Source: Agapetus fuscipes
Taxonomy: Eukaryota > Arthropoda > Insecta > Trichoptera > Glossosomatidae
Length of the DNA: 64,000 nucleotides
Assembly: GCA_951799405.1 (NCBI GenBank)
Contig: OX637363.1
Coordinates: 3,348,001 to 3,412,000 of the forward strand
Direction of reading: 5' to 3'
In this document: in pieces, positions 27,701 to 36,700 of the stretch
Layout of the letters: the number at the start of each line of letters is the position of its first letter
Numbering within the stretch: the first letter of the stretch is position 1
Made by a program: the position numbers and the translations under genes
Notes under the pieces: generated by a model
Told to the model about the DNA's origin: nothing
Seen by the model: only the letters and a program-made list of their open reading frames with translations
Database searches by the model: none

Positions 27701-30700
27701 CTGAATACACTGCTTTTTTCTAGGAGCCCTTGAGACGGTCCTGGACCATTAAATGGCGCCACAGAAAAAAAATCATCCATCATCATCACTTGTTAAAAGC
27801 TTGTGCTCAATCAGTATAATTGTCTCTGCAGGTCTTCCACATTGCGCAACTCCCAGAACAGTCTCCAGCTGCACGCGCCGCACATGAAGGGTGGAGAGCC
27901 GTCCCCGGCGTCTGCTGCCGAGCGCCTGCAGGTCCTCAACACCACCGCCTCCCCGGGCCTGCAGCAGAGGCCGCAGTCAGCGTACTATCCTCAGCAGCCC
28001 GCCCAGAGCCCCGCCAATGGGATGAGGACGGCACACAGCACCAAGGACTTAGTGTACACCACCGATGGACAAGGAAACCAGCAGGTATTTAATCTAGACA
28101 AAATAAATATGACATGTGTTCAAGACTCTGCGTGGGACTGCACCAAAATATCTCATAAACCTGATAGCACCGGCAACAACAAGCAACAGGACCTCAACAC
28201 TTCCATCAGCCGCATCATGCCGCAGCCAAATAGAGTTTCTAAGGAGAAATATCAAGACGGTCTTTAGAGATCGAGCCTTCAATGTGGCTGCTCCAACCAG
28301 ATAAACTTCAGAGAGTCAGAGAGCTCATTCAGAAGCGGACTAAAGACCCCCCTGTTTGCCTTACCTTACCTTACCTTAATCAGCCACTTCTTGTCCACTG
28401 CTGGACATAGGCCTCCCTCATATCTCTCCAGGCGTCTATATGAGGGGATTTTGGCATTACAACGCCACGCTTGCCGTGCGGGTTGACGAGGTCGTCCTTT
28501 CCACGTTAGCCTATGTGTCAACATTATCCATCGAGGTTAGTCACTCGATGTCTAATATATCGCATAGTTTCCAGGGGAGACCGAAGTCGAGGAGGTGTGG
28601 AAAGGTACTTGGGATCAAACCTATCTCTGGAGGGGTAGAAGCCTCGTCAAGTGGCGCCGCTGCATCCCCATACAGAGGGCCAGTATGCTCCCCCTTAATC
28701 CCCTGTTTGCACGTTTATATAAATCAGCATGCCCCTTTGAGATGACCAAGAGTCATGAAAAGGCGCCGTACAAATATTGAATTTATTATTATTCGTCTAT
28801 GAGTCTGTATCCGTGGTTCATGTCTGCGATGAGCTTCTTCAGCGTAATGACGATGTGATGTGATAATAGTTTCATCAACATCTACATCAGCTTTAGTTCA
28901 GATAGTACACTGTAACAGATCATATAATAACTCTCAAGTGTCAGTTTTGTAAACCTAAAACTCCTAATAATTAGCTTTTTCAATTCCTCAGTATAAAACA
29001 TCATGTCTTGACTGTATTCTTATACATCTTAACCCTTTGACTGCGGGCGACACGCATAGGCGTCAAGTGTAAACTTGCATACAGTGCGGCTCTCAATCAT
29101 AGACGTCATCCAACTTTGAACCTATCCCTGACATCTGTATTAAAGAATTCAAAAGTCTTCAAGTGAAATGAGCTAAACCTTTGTGATTTTTGTTCTTGAA
29201 TTACTAATACATGTGACCAGTAGCGAAGGGTGCTATACAAGCCGATTCCCATCGGTTTCGGATAATAAAGTAGACTGCATGTTTTCAATGGGAAAAAAAA
29301 AACGTATTGTTTCTTCGGTTTTAAATGTATTTTTTTACTTTGTGCCTTTATTTTTTAACTACTTTGTTACATCATTTTAAAAGGGAAGCCAATGGGAATC
29401 GAGTTGTATGGTACCCTTCGCCACTGATGTAATTATAATTACAAATATCTAAATACAATAAATACTCCCCAAAGTAAGCATTGCTTGTGTTTCAGGGAGG
29501 AATGTACTGTACTAATATGTGTACTAATCTAATTGCTTTTTCAAACAGGTCCGAGGTCCGTACCCGAGCATGCCAAATGTCAACCAAGGCTACAACACCA
29601 ACCTCAACAGCGCGCCGAGCCAATCCTACAGTCAGATGCCGGGAAACTATCCACAGACCAACTACAGCAGGGCGCCAATGTCACCAAACCAATACAGCAA
29701 CCAAAACATGGGACAACCGGCACAATACAACACACAATATGCCGGACAAAACATGGGACCAGGTGGAAATATGGGGCCAGGTGGAAATATGGGGCCAGGT
29801 GGAAATATGGGACAAGGGGGAAATATAGGGCAAGGAAATTTAGGACAAGGAAATATGGGACAGTATGTGTCGGGAAGTAATCCCAATTTAAGGGGACAAG
29901 CCAAGATGGCAGAGATGTCTGAAGAAGTTACCAGAAGACAGCAGAGGGGACCTCTGAGTCCTCAAAACGAACAGAATCCCATTTCACCAATGCAGAATAA
30001 TAGGTAATCTACTTTTACTTAACAGCCCTTACCCTACCTTAACAGCCCCTACCCTACCTTAACAGCCCCTTATTAAAAATTATGTAAAAAAACATTGGGT
30101 TTTTTTTCAAAATATTTTGTAGAATCACGGATTTGTGGCGTAAAATGTATGGGACAGACGAAAATTCTCCGAAAACGTTTGTTAGCTTCGGCTGACCTTG
30201 AAACACTAAAAGTGATAACGCAGGAACAAACTTGATGCATATGAACGTTTAAAATCCGTTCGTGGGTTTTCGAAAACAGGCATTTTTTTGCATGAACGTA
30301 CGTGATACGGCTTGTTGCGTTTGGGTGACAATATAGCAAACGTATCACGTACGTTCGTATGGGTAGGGCGGTTAAACATGCATTTGTAATTTGTGAAATA
30401 GTACTCATATGGATGAGATTGGTCATTGGTCAACGTCCAACCTCATAATTGTCTGTGAAATTAAAGATATAGTAAGCTGAGAGACCATGTCTCAATCGTG
30501 AACCATGGTCTTTCACACTTGAGCTCAGCTGTTTAATGTGTAGTTGGAAGACCTCATTGAATGTACACAACTAAGCTACTCATATAGTGTAACTTCTTGC
30601 CTGCGTTGTCCCCAAGGGGGTTGCATGTGGCAATTCGGGAGCTATTTATTTTTACGGGTAAGGGGGCAGGCCTCACACTAACCACTTTCAGTTGAAGTGG

Positions 30701-33700
30701 GGCGTTCCCAGCTCCCGGGGGGATTAAATTAGGCTGTTTTTTTTGGTGAGCGCTGTTTTTGTGTGTATCACACCTCAAGAGTGCTCTGCGAGCTTGGTCG
30801 TCGCTGTAGAAAGCGCCAATTCTCAAGCAAGACCCAGTTGTTGTAAGGCTGGATGGACCTTTTGATGACCGGTCAAACGACCGGGATGGTTCTCATATCT
30901 TGTGAAGGCTGAGTACACCTTGCCAATATTTATTTTGGGTTTGAAATAGACACCGAAACGGGTAATCATTTCTGACACCTTCAGTGGGGATTGAATCCTT
31001 GCTCTAGGCATGGAATGCAAGCATTCTACCAACTGAGCTATAGACCGGATTTTTACGAGCTTGGTCGTCGCTACAAAGAGCAATTCTCAAGCAAGAGCCA
31101 GTTGCTGTAAGGCTGGATGGATCTTTGGTGACCGGTCATTGGTAAAGGTGTATGAATTTTTCAACCCAGCGAAGGGCAAATTTGAAAATACAAATGGTAA
31201 ATTTTTTGTGCTCCGCCAGGATTGGAACCCACAACCTTCCAATTACTAGTGAGAAGTGTTAACCACTAGACTACGGACCGGTTAGAATGTAAGACATCTC
31301 AATGCAATGTTTTTTTTTACAGATTCCAGTACGGATCAGAGAGTTATGGACTCAACAATGGACCAATGTCACCCACTAAGCTGCAGCCTCCTGTAGCTCC
31401 AAAACCACAGGTACGTTACCTTTATTTCAATCCAATATAAGGTGGTTCTGAAGCCTCAAGTCAGCATATTGTGACGCTTTGAAATGCTGGTTCTGTGTGA
31501 GAAGTCTGATGGCACACAGCATACATTTTTCCAAACACTCATGTATTACTAATGTGTCCAAAGATCTGGAGAATCGCCTTTTGGAAAATGATTGTAGAAG
31601 CTTCTGATTGTATTAATTTGCCACATTTGAACGTAATGCATCATTTATTGAACAAACCCATGCTTTTTAATGGATTTGTTAATTGTACATTGAAATGCTT
31701 CGTCGCGTTCTCGGACCTGTATTTGAAGGTGACAGGTGGCGTATCCGGACCAACGCGAAGCTGATGTCCGTGTTTCAAGATGCAAATATAGTGTCGGTAA
31801 TGAAATCAAGAAGACTCCAGTGGGTCGGACATGTAGCACGTGCAGAGGACTCCAGGATCATCAGAACAGTCTTGGATGGTGCCTGCTCAGGTGTTAGACC
31901 ATTCGGACGTACCATGATGCGGTGGGCAGACAACATCGAAGCCGACGCCGAAGTTCTGGGAGTGAGGGGACCATGGAGGGAAGCAGCACAAGACAGAGAG
32001 TCCTGGAGGATTGTGATGCGGGAGGCCCGGAGCCTTCAAGGCTTCTTATTTGTTAATTGAATTGTGGTTTTACTTTCCAGGGTATGAAGCGAGGTGTATC
32101 GGGAGAGCTGCCTTCCCAGGATGTGGTAGAGGGCCCCCCACTCCCCCCCACCGCCACGCATCCACTCTACCATCAACAACCAAATGATGAAGGTAGGCAA
32201 ATACATATTATGAGCTGGCAAGCGACTCAGCACAAGTTTAAATTTAAAATTAATGTGACTATGATCCTTAGCAAACAATTACAAAATAGGACATAAATCC
32301 ATCCGGTCGTGAGAGCCTCAGTACACTTACTTTGTGGACACGCCTCTTATGATATTGTTGACAATATAAGCTTTAGGCTTTCACGGCCATCGAGCGAAAT
32401 GTCTGGATGCTCCAACTGTGATAGCCCAAGGCAACATATCCCAGAAAGCAACTCAGCTTTGTTGACAGTATCTTAGCTGATTGATGATCCTATTCTCACA
32501 GCCAACCTACATTCTCTTGAGCACAGAAGGAAAGTCGGAATGATCAGTCTCTTCTATAGGTACTGTAAAGGCGTCTGTTCTGATGAAAATATCCTCACTT
32601 ATACCCCTTCCTCTCGTCACAGCAAGGGAAACTCGTAGAACGGCTCACATCCAACCATTTGCAGTCGATATCAAAACTATGAGAACTTGGTGTTTTCACG
32701 ACTCATTCCTTTGCGCCAAACTGCTCGCTTATGGAATGAGTTACCGGTATCTGTGTTTCCATCCAAATTTAACCTAACCCTTTTCAAATCCAATATCAAT
32801 TGCCATTTCCTCTCAGTGTCAAAATAAAGCAACGCAATACACACCACAGCACTGCGCAGCTAACGACCCTGCAACCGGATAAGGACAACTGCCACATCAC
32901 CAACACCTTTGCGGCACTATAACGAGTGTCATAGACCCCTAGATTCTGTTGAATCTAAGGAGTCTCCCACACAGGCTTCCTTAAAAAAAAAAGTTGTAGT
33001 CAGGTTGCATGCACTGTATTTTCCACATTGTTGCAGATGTTGGGTACTCAGCCAGCAGCTCTGATCCCCCGGCGGGTTCCTACTACACCACACAGAGAGC
33101 AGCGCAGTCCTCGCAGGCTGCGGTGCCTCCCAATCCATGGGACAGAGAGGAACGCGAGAAGGTAAGCAATATGTCACATCAATAAATAAATAAACTTCAT
33201 AATTATGTATTACATATCACCTTTTCAAACATTTTGCACATTTAAACCGGTCCATAGTCTAGTGGTTTTATCATAGGCTTTTTGCACAGCACCGGTGGCC
33301 TGGAACGCGCTGCCCGCATACCTGAGGGAGTCCCCGACAGAAGCGGGATTCAGAAGAAGCCTCAAGACACACATATTGCCAGGATCATACCATGCCTCTT
33401 AGGAGAAAACCCCAATCTGTTACGCACGAAGCGCCTTTGAAGTGACTATAGTCACGAAAAGGCACTATAGAAAAATTATACATTTGATTTGATTTGATTT
33501 GGTTGACACTTCTGGCTCGCAAATGGAAGGTTGTGGGGTTGAACCCCGGCGGAGCACAAAAAATATATACTATTTATATTTTCAAATATGCTCTTCGCAG
33601 GGTGAAAAATTAATATACCTACCTTTACCAAAGACCGGTCACTAAAGGTCCATCCAGCCTTACAGCAACTGGGTCTTGCTTGAGAATTGGCGCTTTCTAC

Positions 33701-36700
33701 AGCGACGAGCAAGCTCGCAGAGGGCTCTTGAGGTGTGATACACACAAAAACTGCGCTCACCAAATAAATCATCCTAATATTATATTATTATTATAGTTTT
33801 AAGTGTCTCGCTCAGACTTCTCAGACAAATAGTATTGAAATGTAGAATTGTTGACTACATTCCTCTTCAAAATACCATGATTTTTCACCAGGAATTGGAA
33901 GCACGTAGACTGGCAGCGAATGCCTGGCGAGACAAGCTGATCAATGGGCTTCAAGCCATGGGAGAAGACAGGCGCAGTGTGCAGCAAGAACAGCAGCTGC
34001 GAGCGCTCACGCTGGAGAGGGACTTCCAGAGGCGAGCTCAGGAGGCGCAGATAGAAGAAGAGGACAAGGTAAAGCAGGAAAACATCAAAACTGTGCAAGA
34101 AGTATGATAGATACAATCATTGAGTAATAACATAGAGGAGCAGAAACTAACTTACTGCATTGATACATACTATCTACCAGGAGCGTGCATAGGGTATAGG
34201 CAAATACATTTCAGATTAAAGATATTCTCCCACTCCATTAAGATAACTCATCTGAAATTGACAAGTGCTAACGATGGCTCCAACCGAACTTAAATTTTGA
34301 ATTTAAAATCTGAATATCAAGCTTAAATGTTTTTTTTTAACATATATTGCCTATCTATTAGGAGCATGTGCCTATATGGGATGCACGCCACTGCTATCTA
34401 CCAGTCTTGTCTCAGTCCTGTCAAACGTTGCAGTTGTGTAGTCTTACAAAACATGATTTTACCTGTTTACAATAATTATAACTACGCAGTTAAAATTTAT
34501 TTATTGGATATTAGATGAACCGTTATAAGAGAACTTACATTATTCTCAATGTTTCATTAGCGACATAGCTAATGTCTTCAGGAGACACCCTCTCTGCACG
34601 ACGACTGAGGATGAACACTATAACAATTGTCACAAAATGATTTTACGTGCCAAATTTTGTTTTCTTGCTTTCTCTATTATGTGTATTGACACCCAATTAC
34701 AACACATGCCATAATGTCTTAAAATAATGCCTTTTTCCTTTAAAATTCGTCAATATCATAAGTCAATGGACTCAATCTTACAGAAATTAGATATTGTCTA
34801 AGTCGTGCTGACTAACAATGACCAATAGTATTTTGAGCCCTTGAAGTGGGATTTCACAAAAACAACTCTCATGTATTTAACTAGCTTTAGTTTTGTGGCC
34901 GGCCATAACATGACCGGTCCGTAGCTCAGTGGTAACACTGCGGACTCTGAATGGGAAGGTTGTGGGTTCAAATCCCGGCAGAGCACAAAAAATATACCAT
35001 TTATGTTTTCAAATTTGCTCTTCGCTGGGTTGAAAAATTCAAAAACCTTTATTAATGACCGGTCACCAGAGGTCCATCCAGCCTTACAGCAACTGGGTCT
35101 TGCTTGAGTATTGGTGCTTTGTAGCGACGACCAAGCTCGTACACCTCTTCGGCACTGCAACAAGTGTCATAGACCCCTAGAGTCTTCAGAATCTAGGGAG
35201 TCTCCCGCACGGGATTTCTTAAAAACAAATAAAAAAAATGAAGGTATCCTGTCCAGCAGACTCCCCAAATTTCAGAGATCCTGTAGGTCTATTATAATTG
35301 TTGGAGCACTTTAGAGGTGTAGGTTTTGGTGAGACTGTTGATATCCTGATCCCTTGTAGCAGGAGTATTAGCTGTGCAGTGTTGTGCTGTATGTTGTGTT
35401 GCCTTTGTTTTGAAACAATTGCTGATTTTAAATAGACCAGGGCTGGAAGTCTCATCACCACGATAATTCTTATCTATCGAATATCGTAATATTTGTATGA
35501 AGACCTGTCAATCCAAGATGGCCGCAAGTGAACAGTTGATTAGTCTTCATACAAATATTACCGATATTCGGTAGTTAAGATTTACCGTGGTGATGAGACT
35601 TCCAGCCCTGGATTAAATCGGAGTGCGAACATAGGTACCGGTTACTTATTCCTTTAAATAAAAACCAGGTATGTTTTAATAAATCTTACTTATTTTGTCG
35701 CCAGGACACTGATGGTCGGGGCTCAGCAGTGTCTTCCGGATTGCTACGTGTTGCCAACAACAATAATAATCCCATCAACCCTCAGGATCTGAACCTTGTT
35801 CCTGTGTCTAGCAACATTGTGAGCAGCATACAGCCTATTTCTGTTGCAACTAGCAACACCAATGGTGGAGAACAGGTAATAATTATTTTTACATGAAAAT
35901 AGAGCGCTCTTTAGATATTCACATTCTACACTCATGAAAACATTTATTTCTGTATCAAAGAAATTGATTAAAATTGCAGTGCGGTAGTTTCTGAAACAAA
36001 ATAATATACAATCTAAATCTAAATCTAAGCTGCAAAGATATGTTTCATTTGAGATTCATATTAAATGCATTCCCACAAGCAGACATGCATAATTTCGCGC
36101 TTACACATGCTGCATGTGGACCTACAATATAAAAACCCCAATCTCAAATGAACATAAGCCCTGCAACTCTTGCGGACCTTCCCTGAAGCAGGGGTGACAT
36201 TGGCAAAGTGAACCATTTTTTACAGTATGGGTGGTCAGCCGCATACCAACCTATCAGTCAAGGAGAGCTTAACTACAATAACTTAAATAAATACAAAAAG
36301 GAATGTATGAACACTACTGCTCACTTCCAATTCAAAAAATTTGATGGGGTCTACTAAAATTTTATAAAAATGTAATTTGTTATGTATGTTCCTTGACTAT
36401 AGGTTGGTATGCGGCTGACCACCCATGCTGGATAAAATGGTTCACTTTGCCAATGTCACCCCTGTTTCAGGGATGGTCGGCAGGAGTCAAAAGACAGCCA
36501 GGATTTAACAACATTGTAAAATATATGCCAGTGATAGGTTTGCTAAATGCAGTGCATAGTTGTGCTAAATGATATTGTGTGAAATGCAGTACTACTGCAC
36601 TTCAATCTCAATAAGTGATATTGCATTGGAGTAACAACTGTTTGTGCTGCTTTTGTCCTGGCCTAATCATGTCATATTTTTCCCGCACTGCAAATGTGCA

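Noticed and set aside
29662..29904. 80-aa minus ORF rich in Pro/Cys/Phe
   Set aside because: Reverse complement of the NMGPGG coding repeat in canoe.
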